Positions 11,004 to 20,596 of a DNA stretch of 64,000 nt are shown here, one piece after another. The position numbers and the translations under genes were made by a program. How positions within the stretch are numbered: position 1 is the first letter of the stretch; every line of letters starts with the position of its first letter. The stretch comes from Pseudoalteromonas aurantia 208 (GTDB taxonomy: Bacteria; Pseudomonadota; Gammaproteobacteria; Enterobacterales; Alteromonadaceae), in assembly GCF_014858725.1 (NCBI RefSeq), contig NZ_AQGV01000012.1:1054001-1118000 (forward strand). Direction: 5' to 3'. The notes under the pieces were generated by a model. That model did not search any database. It saw only the letters and a program-made list of their open reading frames with translations, and was not told the origin of the DNA.

Positions 11004-11420
11004 TTAGTTACCCCAGGGGTTTTGTGCAGATGAACGTTGCTTTCTTGTACGGGCTCTATCTTTAGCCGCTTTTTTTTCTTGGATACGTTTTGCATCCGAA
11101 AAGCTTAACTCGCACGGTGTGCCTGGTACATGACCTTCAGGAATAATACGGTCGCGTGGGGGCAGTTCGTATTGTACATCATCAGGCTTAGGTAGGTTTT
11201 TTAAGCGGTACAGGTAAAAATTTTCCACTTTTTCTTGTGCCCATACTGTTTTTTTTAAAAACTTTACGGTTGATTCGGTACTCGGGTTATTTTTAAAACA
11301 GTTAAGCTGTAAATATGCATGAAGAAGCTCCCAACCATACTGCTCGACAAGTTCGTTAATCACTTGGTCAAGTTTAACACCGGTTAATGGATTGCTCCGG
11401 TATAGATCTTTGTTGTTCAT
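11004..11420 (-). CDS. VF530 / DUF2132 family DNA-binding protein
   Basis: The N-terminal 70 residues match the VF530 family closely in pattern: NPLTGVKLDQVINELVEQYG, then LQLNCFKNNPS, then STVKFLKKTVWAQEKVE. VF530 members are small helical proteins reported to bind DNA. The remaining 70 residues are a Pro-rich then strongly basic tail (AKDRARTRKQRS), longer than the minimal domain. It is a lone gene with the ATG at 11420. Cellular role is unknown. Confidence 0.85.
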   Translation of the reverse strand: MNNKDLYRSNPLTGVKLDQVINELVEQYGWELLHAYLQLNCFKNNPSTESTVKFLKKTVWAQEKVENFYLYRLKNLPKPDDVQYELPPRDRIIPEGHVPGTPCELSFSDAKRIQEKKAAKDRARTRKQRSSAQNPWGN

Positions 11421-11499
11421 CTTTGCTCACTGAGTTTTTAAATAAATTAATGTAATTATAAGTACTATTTATGATTATTGAAACCGTTATAGCAGTAAT

Positions 11500-12516
11500 T
11501 CACTGGGCCTGAGGTGAGCATGAGAGTTCAATAGGAGCACGTTTGCCAGTGCTAACTATTTTGTTGATAGGTAAAGGGTAGACTTGGTCCCACGACGCGC
11601 TTAATTCTTTATGGTCAAACAATAATACAAACTCGGCAATTGACGGTGCAATTTCAGTCGTGACTAACATGGACATATGTGTATTTAATCTGTCAACCTC
11701 ATCAGTTGCTAATAATGTGCCATCACCGCGCGTGCGAAATACGAGTAATAGCCAATTTAGATACTCAATAAAGTCAGCTTTTCCACTGTGTGTAACGGTT
11801 TGTTGTATAGCGTCTTTGTAACGCGCAAAGCTTTGCCAATCTTGTTGTTGGGTCATGATGTACAAAAGGTTTAAACCAACACTTGACGACAGCAAGGTAT
11901 CATTCTCTAAATTATGAATTTTTAGCGCTTTTTTATACATAGACTCGGCTTGTTCATAGTCTTTCTCAAGTAGATAAAAGTTACCGAGGTTGTTATAAAC
12001 TCCTGCTTTTACAGTTTGAGTGCTGGCGCGAAGTAGTGATTTTTGGAGTAATGTGACCGCTTCTTCATGTTGTCCGGTATAACGATATACAACGGTCAAA
12101 TTACCAACTACTTTGGTATAGTCACGGGCTGTTGCAGCCCAATTAAGTGCACATAAGTTCAAATATTTTGCATAGTCATAATCACCTATTCTGCGATGAT
12201 GGATGGCCATTGGTACGAATATGCGAAAATGGCTATCTGTAGCCGTATCAAGCCAGCGGGTCTGAGTAATGATACCCAGTGAATGTGAGATGAGTTGGCT
12301 ATTATTAGCTCGAATCGCGGCTTCTAGTCCAGCCAAATGCAGCTCCATTGAACCTTTTGAGGGGATGACTGGAATGCGGTCTATGATTTCTTCATAGTAT
12401 TGCAGCGCTTTATTTGGTGCGGTTCGGTTAAGCGATTTAATTTCATTTAGCGCATTAAATAATGGTGCAGGAGAAAGCGTCATTGAAATAACCCAAGGTA
12501 TCCAATTCAATCCCAT
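11500..12516 (-). CDS. TPR-repeat protein
   Basis: The 338-residue product has helical repeats in its middle, with clear tetratricopeptide spacing in VYNNLGNFYLLEKDYEQAES (about residues 170-190) and related helices on either side. TPR arrays mount protein-protein contacts. There is no catalytic motif and no convincing signal peptide, although the first 20 residues (MGLNWIPWVISM) are fairly hydrophobic. A second ATG lies 11 codons in. It is downstream of, but separated by a terminator from, the second chemoreceptor gene. Partner unknown. Confidence 0.75.
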   Translation of the reverse strand: MGLNWIPWVISMTLSPAPLFNALNEIKSLNRTAPNKALQYYEEIIDRIPVIPSKGSMELHLAGLEAAIRANNSQLISHSLGIITQTRWLDTATDSHFRIFVPMAIHHRRIGDYDYAKYLNLCALNWAATARDYTKVVGNLTVVYRYTGQHEEAVTLLQKSLLRASTQTVKAGVYNNLGNFYLLEKDYEQAESMYKKALKIHNLENDTLLSSSVGLNLLYIMTQQQDWQSFARYKDAIQQTVTHSGKADFIEYLNWLLLVFRTRGDGTLLATDEVDRLNTHMSMLVTTEIAPSIAEFVLLFDHKELSASWDQVYPLPINKIVSTGKRAPIELSCSPQAQ

Positions 12517-12561
12517 AGTCTATCCAATTATGTTGTTTAGACCCAATTATAGTGGAAAAAA

Positions 12562-12594
12562 GACGCCTGAATGCTTATTTAGATTTCAGGCGTC
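12562..12594 (-). terminator. Terminator of the second chemoreceptor gene
   Basis: Read on the minus strand, a 10-bp stem (GACGCCTGAA/TTCAGGCGTC) is followed directly by six T residues. It begins six bases beyond the stop codon of the chemoreceptor gene and separates it from the TPR gene. Confidence 0.85.
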
Positions 12595-12599
12595 GAATG

Positions 12600-14273
12600 T
12601 TAAATTTTGAAGTAGTCCACTTCCCCTTTAAGCTGACTAGATAGGTTATTCAGCGAATCTACGGCTTTTTCATTATTTTGCATTGAATGAATAGCGTCTG
12701 ATGACATCGCGGATATTTGTTCCATCGCAGTGGCTATATCACTGACTACATTAACTTGATCCGAGGTGGCCTTGGCGACTTCTTTTATTCTGTTAAGTGA
12801 ATCTGCAGCCTGCTCTTCAATATTAGCGAGAAGCTCGCTTGCTTTAGTTGTACGTTCTTTACCACTTTCCACTTGGGGTTGGGTTGTTTCCATTGCTGAT
12901 ACGCTGGCCGCTGTCTCGGTTTGCACTTCAGAGATCATTGTTTCAATTTGTGAGGTTGCCTCACCTGTTCTCTGTGCTAGCTGCCTAACTTCGTCGGCGA
13001 CAACGGCAAATCCTCGGCCGGTTTCTCCGGCGCGGGCCGCTTCAATAGCAGCATTGAGCGCTAGTAAGTTGGTTTGTTCAGAAATGCCACTGATCACATT
13101 AACAATACCGCCAATCTCTTTGGTTCTTTCTTCCAATTTTTTTACTTGGTTTACTGCTTCATCAACTGTCGTGGCAATTTTTTCCATTTCTTGGGCTGCA
13201 TCGAATACGAGCTCTCGACCTTGCTTGGCATTGTCAGTTGTCATTGACGAGTTGTTTTCCGTTAAATGCGCTATTTGAGAGACTTGATCAATACTGTGGC
13301 GCATGTCAGAGAGCTTAGATGCCGTATCGGAAGTTAAGGATGCTTGTTGGCGGGCCGCGTCTAACACAGAAGCTGAACCTTGAGCGACATCATTGACTTG
13401 CACTGACACATTTTGTGATGCAGTGACGATGTTGCGCACTGTGGTTGTGAGTGTTTTACTCATTTCGGATAAAGAGTGGAGAATACTGCCTGTAGGGTGA
13501 TCCGTATTAGTATGTGTTAAGGAACCATTGGCCATAGCTTTTATGGCTTGTTCTGCCTCAAACGGTTCTCCTCCCAAGGAAGATCTAAAGCTACGCTCTA
13601 TCATAAGCCCAACGAAAATGGATATTGCGATGGCAAGTGCACAAAGGGACAACATGAGCTCTTGGAAGCCACCTGCAACGGAGCGAGCTTCAGGGGTCAA
13701 CTGCTGGTTTTTAACTTCTTGGAAATCGATAAATTCATTTATTGCATTTAACCACTCAATAAACGCGGGACGGGCCGAGTCTAAAATGGTTGTCGTCATG
13801 ACCTCTCCACGGCGTTTATCATTAATGATACTTTCAATCAGAGGTAAGGTTTGTGATTGGATCTTATCAATGTTATTGAGGATGCGCAGTTCATCTCTGG
13901 AAAAGTGTATGCCGTCTCTTTGCATTTTTGACATCTTTTCTTCAGATTCTAAATAGAATTCGGCGAGTTCTTTAATTTCGTTTTGAAAGCGTGTTATCTC
14001 TTGAGGTGAACGTGCCATCGCGATATCTCTGATTGCAATAGCTCGGTCGTGTACACTGCCTCGGTAATTTATGGCATAACGTTGTTTAACAGAGTTAACA
14101 TCGGTAATCTCTGCCAACGTGTGATCAATAAAGTTAACTTTAATGATACCCATTATAGTGAGTAGAATCAGCAAGCTTAATATAAAGCCAAATCCTATTC
14201 CCAATCGTGTTTTTACTTTTAAAGTTGATAAATAGTCCAATTTGATACCCATATAAGATTGAATGAAGCGCAA
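12600..14273 (-). CDS. Methyl-accepting chemotaxis protein (4-helix-bundle sensor type)
   Basis: This is a second chemoreceptor, 557 residues. It has a membrane helix near 26-46, a periplasmic helical bundle with the [12 protein letters not shown]-like pattern of 4HB sensors, a second helix near 205-225, HAMP, and the signalling hairpin [18 protein letters not shown] around 398-432. The first start is TTG at 14273; an ATG seven codons in (14252) is an alternative. Neither has a strong ribosome-binding site. It is only modestly similar to the chemoreceptor at 6777, so not a recent duplicate. Ligand unknown. Confidence 0.92.
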   Translation of the reverse strand: MRFIQSYMGIKLDYLSTLKVKTRLGIGFGFILSLLILLTIMGIIKVNFIDHTLAEITDVNSVKQRYAINYRGSVHDRAIAIRDIAMARSPQEITRFQNEIKELAEFYLESEEKMSKMQRDGIHFSRDELRILNNIDKIQSQTLPLIESIINDKRRGEVMTTTILDSARPAFIEWLNAINEFIDFQEVKNQQLTPEARSVAGGFQELMLSLCALAIAISIFVGLMIERSFRSSLGGEPFEAEQAIKAMANGSLTHTNTDHPTGSILHSLSEMSKTLTTTVRNIVTASQNVSVQVNDVAQGSASVLDAARQQASLTSDTASKLSDMRHSIDQVSQIAHLTENNSSMTTDNAKQGRELVFDAAQEMEKIATTVDEAVNQVKKLEERTKEIGGIVNVISGISEQTNLLALNAAIEAARAGETGRGFAVVADEVRQLAQRTGEATSQIETMISEVQTETAASVSAMETTQPQVESGKERTTKASELLANIEEQAADSLNRIKEVAKATSDQVNVVSDIATAMEQISAMSSDAIHSMQNNEKAVDSLNNLSSQLKGEVDYFKI

Positions 14274-14394
14274 CTAATTGTAATCTTAGCAAAAGTGTTG
14301 CAATTATAGTGTAATAGACCGAAACAATCTTTTTTAAATTGCATTCTGAACTCAAAATGAATGCTTTGGTGTTGTTCAGAGGCAATCCATCTGT

Positions 14395-14441
14395 AAAAAA
14401 GCCAGCCAATAATATGAAGCGCCATTGCACTGGGCTTTTTT
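14395..14441 (-). terminator. Probable terminator after the TIGR03643 gene
   Basis: AAAAAAGCC and GGCTTTTTT flank a loop of about 29 bases that has further pairing potential. Located seven bases past the minus-strand stop codon. The long loop makes this moderately uncertain. Confidence 0.45.
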
Positions 14442-14447
14442 GGGAGA

Positions 14448-14699
14448 CTATTTTAATTTGTATTGAGTTTTACAGTGGCTACGAGTTACTGTTGTAAGGC
14501 GCAGGTGAAAGTGCTTATTTTTGCGACCTCGATGTCTTTTTCTCCATGTAACAAAACTGCGACGAGACAGGTGGTTTTGCATAAACTTAGTTAATTGAGG
14601 CTCAGATAACCCATATAGATTATCAATTGCTTCGTAAGGAGTACGATCTTCCCACGCCATTTCAATTATTCGTGAAATGTCTGGTTCTTTATAATTCAT
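14448..14699 (-). CDS. TIGR03643 family small protein
   Basis: The 83-residue basic protein matches the TIGR03643 (DUF2805-type) pattern: ISRIIEMAWEDRTPYEAID, then YGLSEPQLTKFMQ, then RRSFVTWRKRHRGRKNKH. The layout suggests a helix-turn-helix-like fold, but the function is not known. The last 17 residues extend past the usual family end. It is a single gene with the ATG at 14699. Confidence 0.85.
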   Translation of the reverse strand: MNYKEPDISRIIEMAWEDRTPYEAIDNLYGLSEPQLTKFMQNHLSRRSFVTWRKRHRGRKNKHFHLRLTTVTRSHCKTQYKLK

Positions 14700-14793
14700 C
14701 GCTCTACTCTTTATATAAATATTACCATATACGAAAGAAGTGCCGATTCGGGGCAGTCATTGGCTGCTTTTAGTCATGATATTTTATCATTTA

Positions 14794-15630
14794 TTAATGC
14801 CTCAACTGATCAATTTGAGTTCGGGTAATGATTGGAAAGTCTTTTCTGTGTATGTATTTACGATATAAGTTTGTAAAAACAGCACTGTGACTTAACTGAT
14901 CAAGCTTACTAATAAAGTGGTTAGTATCTTGGGTGGGGTCTTTGCGGTATAGTTGATATTGCTTGATCAGTTGAGCAACTGAGGGCGCAGATGGTGTTTT
15001 GGATTTTAGCGCAATTTCAGCTTCAATAAAAAATGCTACACCACTCCAGTAGACTCTTTGCTGTGCGCGTAGTGACCACATGTTACTTGATACGCTGGAT
15101 AATTTGCCTTGCTTACTTTTAGTTTGTTGTTTCCCTCTTGAGAGGCCAGACCATAAGCGATTCTTAAAATCATGGTAAGAAATAATGCCATTTTCTAACA
15201 TGGTAATATTTTGCAAGTAAGTGGCTAACCCTTCACTTATCCAAAAGTCTTCGTAGTTTAATAGTGGATGATACAAATGGGCAATTTCGTGATAGAGCGT
15301 CCAATCTTTTTTTAAGGTAGATTCTGCTGCGTAGCGGTTGAAGTGTAGCTCAATACCGTCAGGGTTACCTCTATTTACTGTTGCCCAAGGAACTGGCTCA
15401 AATGCAAAGTATCGTGGTTTTAATTTAACGGGGACATAATCTTGGGATAATGGTCCCAATGTATTTTCGCTAGCCAGTACGCCATATTCTATCCAAGATT
15501 TAACAACAGACTGTTGTTGAGTAGACAGCGCATCAAAGTTTTGATACTTCAATTCTATACTGAGTGCCTCACGTGAAATAAAAGTGATAGAAAGCACCAG
15601 CATGAGAAGTTTGTTGAGGTTCATATACAT
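14794..15630 (-). CDS. Secreted putative zinc metallopeptidase (gluzincin type)
   Basis: The 278-residue product has a signal peptide (about residues 1-25, MLVLSITFISREALS). It carries a zinc-site pattern HEIAH at 114-118, followed 15 residues later by the glutamate of SEGLATYLQ (E133), as in M1/M61-type gluzincins. The rest (WSGVAFFIEAEIALKSK at about 200) resembles the C-terminal half of M61-like domains. It is much shorter than full M1 enzymes. Substrate unknown. It is divergent from the gene at 15806. Confidence 0.75.
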   Translation of the reverse strand: MYMNLNKLLMLVLSITFISREALSIELKYQNFDALSTQQQSVVKSWIEYGVLASENTLGPLSQDYVPVKLKPRYFAFEPVPWATVNRGNPDGIELHFNRYAAESTLKKDWTLYHEIAHLYHPLLNYEDFWISEGLATYLQNITMLENGIISYHDFKNRLWSGLSRGKQQTKSKQGKLSSVSSNMWSLRAQQRVYWSGVAFFIEAEIALKSKTPSAPSVAQLIKQYQLYRKDPTQDTNHFISKLDQLSHSAVFTNLYRKYIHRKDFPIITRTQIDQLRH

Positions 15631-15805
15631 TATTTTTCGCTATTGTTAATTGAACTACGACTAATTAATAATAGACCTGTGTTTTATATAAAAATTACAT
15701 TATATTGAGAGCTTGCTTAGTATATGAAAGTATCTCAAGTGATAAAATTGATGGAATATGCTCTAATATCTTGGTTGTTTTTTAATAAAATCAATAGGTT
15801 AATTT

Positions 15806-16204
15806 ATGATAAGGTTAAAGCTAGGGCTGGCAATGGTTGTTTTAAATATCAATGTTGTGATAGCAAATCCATTAATAGGCACGTGGCAGTTTGTTAAAGG
15901 AGAGTACGCAACTGATAAAGGGCTGGTTACAGCACGCGCGCCTGAGTTAAGTTCCGTAAAGATAATTTCAAAAAGTCACTTTAGTTACATAACACAAAAT
16001 AACGGAAAATTTTTGTATGCAGGAGGTGGATCGTACCAATTGGATAATACCCATTTCACCGAGCACGTTGAATATGGCAATGTAAACAATTTGATAGGTA
16101 AGTCGATGGCATTTACGTATCAAATAGAGCAAGACTTGTGGCACCATACACTTCATAAAAATGGTAAACTGGTTGAACGAGAGGTTTGGCAGAAGATAAA
16201 TTAA
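15806..16204 (+). CDS. Small secreted lipocalin-like protein, unknown
   Basis: The 132-residue product has a signal peptide ending around VIANP (residues 17-22). A small beta-rich domain follows that begins GTWQF and contains FSYITQNNGKFLYAGGGSY, resembling lipocalin-like GxW domains. This fold class often binds small hydrophobic ligands, but no ligand can be named. No operon partner is seen: the GntR gene starts 124 bases later behind its own presumed promoter. Confidence 0.6.
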   Translation: MIRLKLGLAMVVLNINVVIANPLIGTWQFVKGEYATDKGLVTARAPELSSVKIISKSHFSYITQNNGKFLYAGGGSYQLDNTHFTEHVEYGNVNNLIGKSMAFTYQIEQDLWHHTLHKNGKLVEREVWQKIN

Positions 16205-16294
16205 GCCAGCGCGTTGTAGCTTAATAATAATTAAATCATACAGCATTTGTGATGTTTATCCGTCAAATGTAGCAGCAATAGCTGATATATGTAT

Positions 16295-16306
16295 AATGTA
16301 TGCTAA
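16295..16306. promoter_or_regulatory. Candidate GntR operator 1 (upstream of gntR)
   Basis: AATGTATGCTAA shares the core TGTATGC with a near-palindrome at 17023-17034, upstream of the next gene. It sits 21 bases before the preferred GntR start, so autoregulation is plausible. Two sites are too few to be sure. Confidence 0.35.
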
Positions 16307-16327
16307 ATGCAAAATATAGGGGCACTC

Positions 16328-16993
16328 ATGGGAATTGAGCATAAAACACGTACACAACTTGTCGCAGAAGCAATAAGAGAGAAAATTCTTTCAGGAGAAA
16401 TTAAAGCCGGCGACCCATTACGTCAAGCTGCGTTAGCGGACGAGTTAAACGTGAGTCGCATTCCTGTTAGAGAAGCCTTGTTACAACTTGAAGCAGAAGG
16501 GTTAGTTAATTTTGAAGCGCATAAAGGTGCAACGGCGACAATGCTGAGCGCAGATCAAATTGATGAAATCTTTGATTTACGGGCATTGCTGGAGGCTGAG
16601 CTATTACGTCATTCAATCGCTAATTTAACGCCTCGAGATTTACTTGAAGCTGAAGCTATATTATACGACTTAGAAGAAGCCACAGAAGCTGGTGATACAC
16701 AATTAGCAACAGGTAAGCTTAATGCCGAGTTTCATGTAAAGTTGTATAGCAGAGCGAATCGTCCGCAAACGGCGGAGTTAGTTGCTATGTATAGCAAAAA
16801 TTCAGAGCGTTACGTGCGCATGCATATATTATTGGCGGGTGGTATTAAAACCGCACCGGAAGAGCACCGTACTTTACTTGAATTGTGCAAAACCAAAGAT
16901 GCAGAAAAAGCATGCCAGTACTTGAAGCTGCATATTAGTGCTGCCAAAGATGACATTAAGCAATTATTACTAAAAACAGAGCAAACAAAATAA
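16328..16993 (+). CDS. GntR-family transcriptional regulator (FCD/FadR-type)
   Basis: This predicted repressor or activator has a winged helix-turn-helix (about residues 5-70, with LRQAALADELNVSRIPVREALLQ-type spacing) and a helical FCD ligand-binding domain (about 80-210). The ATG at 16328 is preferred because AGGGG lies eight bases upstream; an ATG at 16307 is in frame but lacks a site. The next two genes encode an M24 peptidase and an ornithine-cyclodeaminase-family enzyme. They are the likely targets, and the ligand is probably an imino acid or related product. Confidence 0.9.
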   Translation: MGIEHKTRTQLVAEAIREKILSGEIKAGDPLRQAALADELNVSRIPVREALLQLEAEGLVNFEAHKGATATMLSADQIDEIFDLRALLEAELLRHSIANLTPRDLLEAEAILYDLEEATEAGDTQLATGKLNAEFHVKLYSRANRPQTAELVAMYSKNSERYVRMHILLAGGIKTAPEEHRTLLELCKTKDAEKACQYLKLHISAAKDDIKQLLLKTEQTK

Positions 16994-17022
16994 CAAATAT
17001 GTGAACTTATTGAATATTTAAT

Positions 17023-17034
17023 ATTGTATGCAAT
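17023..17034. promoter_or_regulatory. Candidate GntR operator 2 (upstream of M24 peptidase gene)
   Basis: ATTGTATGCAAT is an inverted repeat (ATTG/CAAT around TATG), 14 bases before the peptidase start and sharing TGTATGC with the site at 16295. The half-sites fit the general size of FCD-type GntR operators. Confidence 0.4.
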
Positions 17035-17047
17035 TTAATATTGCGCT

Positions 17048-18160
17048 ATGTTGTGTCGCATGGAAAACGACTCTAATAGCGCAATGATCTCAAGGTACAC
17101 TTCTCGACAATCCAAATTTAATCAGACTTTGAACGACAGTAAGCTCAATAGCATGCTGGTGTTTGGCCCTGAAAATATTAACTATTTAACAGGGTTTACC
17201 GGTAACGCAGCATATCTGATTGCTAGCCCAAAAAAATACATTTTAATCACAGATTACCGTTACTTTGAGCGAGCTCAGCAAGAGTGCCAACATTGCGAAA
17301 TTGTGTGCCGAGATCGCAGCAGTGAAACATTGGGGGCGTGTATTCAACGTTATTTACCCAGCGGCGATACAGGATTTGATGCTGCGTATATTACAGTGAA
17401 TTTATGGCAAGAAATCGCAACCACACTAGATAGAGTACTTAGGCCGATAACAGGTCTGATAGAGCAACTTAGAACGGTAAAATGTGAATGGGAAGTCACA
17501 AGCATTAAAAAAGCGGCTGCAATAGCTGATCTTGCACTTGCTGACATGTTAGGACATGTGCGTTTAGGCGTAACAGAGAAAGAACTTGCCACTGAGCTTG
17601 ACTACAAGATGCAGAAGCTGGGCTCTGATGGTGTTAGCTTTGATACAATACTATTATTTGGGTCTCGTAGTGCATTGCCTCATGGTAAGCCTGGCAACAC
17701 ACAGCTTAAAGAGGGTGACATGATCCTCATTGACTTTGGCGCTGTGGTTAATGGATATCGCTCAGATATGACCCGCACCTATGTTTATCAATTAGCAACA
17801 GCTAAGCAACAGCATATCTATGATACGGTTATTGCGGCGCAAAATAGCAGTCTTGAACTGGTTAAATCAGGCATAAATTGTATTGCATTGAACGCAGCGT
17901 CAGAACACGTTTTATTTGGCGCAGGCTATGAGGAATATGCAGGTAAGGGGCTCGGACATGGTTTAGGGTTGCATTTGCATGAAACACCATTTATCACACC
18001 GAAAACAGATTTTGTATTACAGGCTGGAAATGTAATTACGATAGAGCCTGGGATATACATTCCAGAGTTTGGAGGTGTCAGGATTGAAGACGACATTTTG
18101 GTAACGCACGAGGGATTTGAGTGTTTAACTCATGCACCGAAACAATTTATAGTGGAGTAA
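17048..18160 (+). CDS. M24-family Xaa-Pro peptidase
   Basis: This is a cytoplasmic dinuclear-metal aminopeptidase of the pita-bread fold, predicted to release residues from peptides with proline or another imino acid in second position. The N-terminal creatinase-like domain runs to about residue 150. The catalytic domain shows all five metal ligands at the expected spacing: D229, D240, H304 (GLGHGLGLHLHE), E333 (TIEPGIY) and E347. Length (370 aa) suits the YpdF/PepQ group. The start is uncertain: ATGs at 17048 and 17060 both lack a clear ribosome-binding site. Co-transcribed with the gene at 18168, seven bases on. Confidence 0.9.
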   Translation: MLCRMENDSNSAMISRYTSRQSKFNQTLNDSKLNSMLVFGPENINYLTGFTGNAAYLIASPKKYILITDYRYFERAQQECQHCEIVCRDRSSETLGACIQRYLPSGDTGFDAAYITVNLWQEIATTLDRVLRPITGLIEQLRTVKCEWEVTSIKKAAAIADLALADMLGHVRLGVTEKELATELDYKMQKLGSDGVSFDTILLFGSRSALPHGKPGNTQLKEGDMILIDFGAVVNGYRSDMTRTYVYQLATAKQQHIYDTVIAAQNSSLELVKSGINCIALNAASEHVLFGAGYEEYAGKGLGHGLGLHLHETPFITPKTDFVLQAGNVITIEPGIYIPEFGGVRIEDDILVTHEGFECLTHAPKQFIVE

Positions 18161-18167
18161 CAGAGAT

Positions 18168-19103
18168 ATGCATATCATCTCAGAGCAACAAGTACACAGC
18201 AGTTTAAATTTTAAGGCTGTGATTGAAGCGCTAAAAATAGGATTTGCAAAGCCTGCTGGTACGCCACCAAGACAGGTGTTTCCTCTTACAGAAGATGCGA
18301 ACAATCATGATGCTTTTGCGGTGTTACCGGCATGGAACAATGAAGTCATTGGGGTTAAGTCATTCACTTATTTTCCAAGTAATGCAGAAAAAGGGTTTAA
18401 AAGCTTATACTCGAAAATTATGCTTTTCGACAGACAACACGGTGAACCATTAGCCTTGATTGACGGTACAAGCGTGACGTTTTGGCGCACCGCAAGTGTG
18501 TCTGCTTTAGCATCTTCTTACTTGTCTCGCCCTGACAGCCGTCATTTGGTATTTTTTGGCTCCGGTAATTTGGCACTTTATATGATAGAAGCGCACTTGT
18601 CCGTACGACCGATAGAAAAAGTGACCTTGGTTGCTCGTGATAAAGCAAAAGTAGCATCATTAATTTCAACACTTTCGACTAAGTTTAAAGGTATTAAATT
18701 TATATCTGGAAATGCAAACGAAGCGACAATAAACAGTGCAGATATAGTCAGTTGTGCAACTGGATCTCATGAACCACTTTTTAATGGCGCTTGGTTAAAG
18801 CCTGGAGCCCATGTTGATTTGATAGGTAATCATCATAAACAATACAGAGAGTGTGACTCGATAACGGTTACCCGCTCTAAATTGTTTGTAGATAGCCGCG
18901 TAAACGTGCTTAATGAAGCGGGGGAAGTACTCATTCCGATCTCGGAAGGACTGATCGATAGCGCGTTTGTTGTTGCTGAACTAAGTGAGCTACATGATGT
19001 CAGTTTTGTACGTTCAGGTGATGATATTACTGTGTTTAAATCAGTCGGGATGGCGTTAAGTGATTTGCTAACGGCGCATTTAGTGTATAGGTTGGTTTTA
19101 TGA
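18168..19103 (+). CDS. Ornithine cyclodeaminase / mu-crystallin family oxidoreductase
   Basis: The 311-residue NAD(P)-binding enzyme has the family pattern, with PPRQVFPL near residue 28, ALIDGTSVTFWRTASVSALA near 100, the Rossmann motif FFGSGNLALYM near 127 and DLIGNH near 222. In this family, members next to proline peptidases are often delta1-pyrroline-2-carboxylate reductases feeding imino acids into proline. That fits the M24 peptidase and GntR neighbours but is inference; true ornithine cyclodeaminase or alanine dehydrogenase activity is possible. The stop overlaps the start of the next gene. Confidence 0.85.
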   Translation: MHIISEQQVHSSLNFKAVIEALKIGFAKPAGTPPRQVFPLTEDANNHDAFAVLPAWNNEVIGVKSFTYFPSNAEKGFKSLYSKIMLFDRQHGEPLALIDGTSVTFWRTASVSALASSYLSRPDSRHLVFFGSGNLALYMIEAHLSVRPIEKVTLVARDKAKVASLISTLSTKFKGIKFISGNANEATINSADIVSCATGSHEPLFNGAWLKPGAHVDLIGNHHKQYRECDSITVTRSKLFVDSRVNVLNEAGEVLIPISEGLIDSAFVVAELSELHDVSFVRSGDDITVFKSVGMALSDLLTAHLVYRLVL

Positions 19104-19513
19104 GCTGGCTATTGGTTTTAGGCGCAGTAATGCTGGTTATGGCGTCGTTATTATACTGGCAAGGTAAAAGAAAGCGCTTAAAAAAACGCGTGTGGCGACA
19201 AGTACAAGTCAATAATTTAATAAAAGTGAAGCAGCATAAAACGGGTCCGATGGAAATGTTGTCTGAGCAAAGTTTATTAGTTGAATTTACTTTTTTAGAT
19301 AAACAATATAGTTGTCAAACTGCTTATAGAACCCAGTTATGTGACTCATTTAGTGCCAACGAACCTACGTTTATTTTGATTGACCCGGATAACCCCACCC
19401 AGTGTTATTACAATGCATGTCAACAAACAAAATTTGCAAAGCTATGGTTTATTATGTCACTGGGTGTTGTGTTATGTGTGCTGCTAAGTAATACCCTGCC
19501 GATCATACGCTAG
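19100..19513 (+). CDS. Small two-helix membrane protein, DUF3592-like
   Basis: The 137 residues comprise an N-terminal membrane helix (about 2-20), a basic segment (KRKRLKKR), a soluble beta-type domain and a C-terminal helix (about 113-132). The soluble part ends in FILIDPDNPTQCYYN, a DPxNP pattern as in DUF3592 proteins. Function unknown. It overlaps the upstream enzyme gene by four bases, so it is translated with that operon, though a metabolic link is not obvious. Confidence 0.7.
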   Translation: MSWLLVLGAVMLVMASLLYWQGKRKRLKKRVWRQVQVNNLIKVKQHKTGPMEMLSEQSLLVEFTFLDKQYSCQTAYRTQLCDSFSANEPTFILIDPDNPTQCYYNACQQTKFAKLWFIMSLGVVLCVLLSNTLPIIR

Positions 19514-19620
19514 CCTTGAAGGTTGGGGTAATTGAAATAAAATACAGTGTGTTTATTTGCACCTAGTCTAAAACCGATTACGCTTAATTAAGTATTAGCG
19601 CAGTTCATAGGTTGTTAGGC

Positions 19621-20352
19621 ATGAAATGGGTGGTAATTTTTATTTGGCTATTTCATTGTAATGTAATTGCCCAGTCAGACACGTATAGCTTTTGTTTTTC
19701 GCGATGGTGGCCATTCAGTTTCGTTGAAGAAGCTGGAGATGCGAAAGGTATTCAAGTCGATTTACTAAAGTATGTGTTAAACAATGAAAATATGTCGGCT
19801 TCGTTTACTGAACTTCCTTACAAGCGTTGTATTGATGATGTTTTAAGTGGTAAATATGACTTTACGTTACATCTAGACCATTCAGATTCTTTAAATCTCG
19901 TAGAGCATGGCGTATCTGTATGGGAAATGGCATTGGCGGTAAACGTTAATAATCAGTTTTTAACGTTAGAAAAAATCAAGTCGTTACCTTTATTCAGCGT
20001 AGTAATAGCACAAGAATACCCCTACCCAAAAGCAGCACTAAAGACCTTGGCGGATATCAACGCGGTTATTATTAAACGTTCTTACTATGAAGGTTCAGAT
20101 GAAGACGCCAAGGCACTGTTTGACATTTTGTCATCTAATCGTGTAGGTGCGGTGTTAGTAGACAGACGCTGGGCTGAAAAGATCATCTCTCAATTTAATT
20201 TACCTGTCTCAATTCTACCTGAGTTGGTTCACTCACAAAGACAGTTTATAGGTTATTCAGATCAAAATCATGAAAAGGCAGTGATACTAAGTGGCTTACT
20301 TAAAGCTGTGTCGGAGCAAGAAATACATGCGATTGAAATGGACTATCAATAG
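19621..20352 (+). CDS. Periplasmic solute-binding protein, family 3-like (orphan)
   Basis: The 243-residue product has a signal peptide ending near VIAQS. It has the SBP_bac_3-like features WWPFSFVEEAGDAKGIQVDL, LPYKRCIDDVLSGKYDF and a later DRRWAEKIISQF. The ATG at 19621 is preferred over the in-frame TTG at 19612, which would leave no room for the AGG at 19608. No ABC transporter genes are adjacent. It is a second orphan of this class after 10145, but the two are not close paralogues. Ligand unknown. Confidence 0.7.
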   Translation: MKWVVIFIWLFHCNVIAQSDTYSFCFSRWWPFSFVEEAGDAKGIQVDLLKYVLNNENMSASFTELPYKRCIDDVLSGKYDFTLHLDHSDSLNLVEHGVSVWEMALAVNVNNQFLTLEKIKSLPLFSVVIAQEYPYPKAALKTLADINAVIIKRSYYEGSDEDAKALFDILSSNRVGAVLVDRRWAEKIISQFNLPVSILPELVHSQRQFIGYSDQNHEKAVILSGLLKAVSEQEIHAIEMDYQ

Positions 20353-20596
20353 TTGATAATGGCTAGAAGTAGGCTATATTTTGATGCAGCTACTAAAAGA
20401 TAGCAATACGCTTTTTGTAATAGTGAGAAAGAGTTAAGCACATATTTAGGCAGTTTTTGCCAGTGTAATGTACTGTAATTTGGAATTACGCCAAACTGTG
20501 TAATTATTTATATTAAAGCAATTAATCGTATTGTATGATTATGGACAGATTATGTAGAGGCATACATTATCTCCCAAATAATTATAAGGAAGTTGG

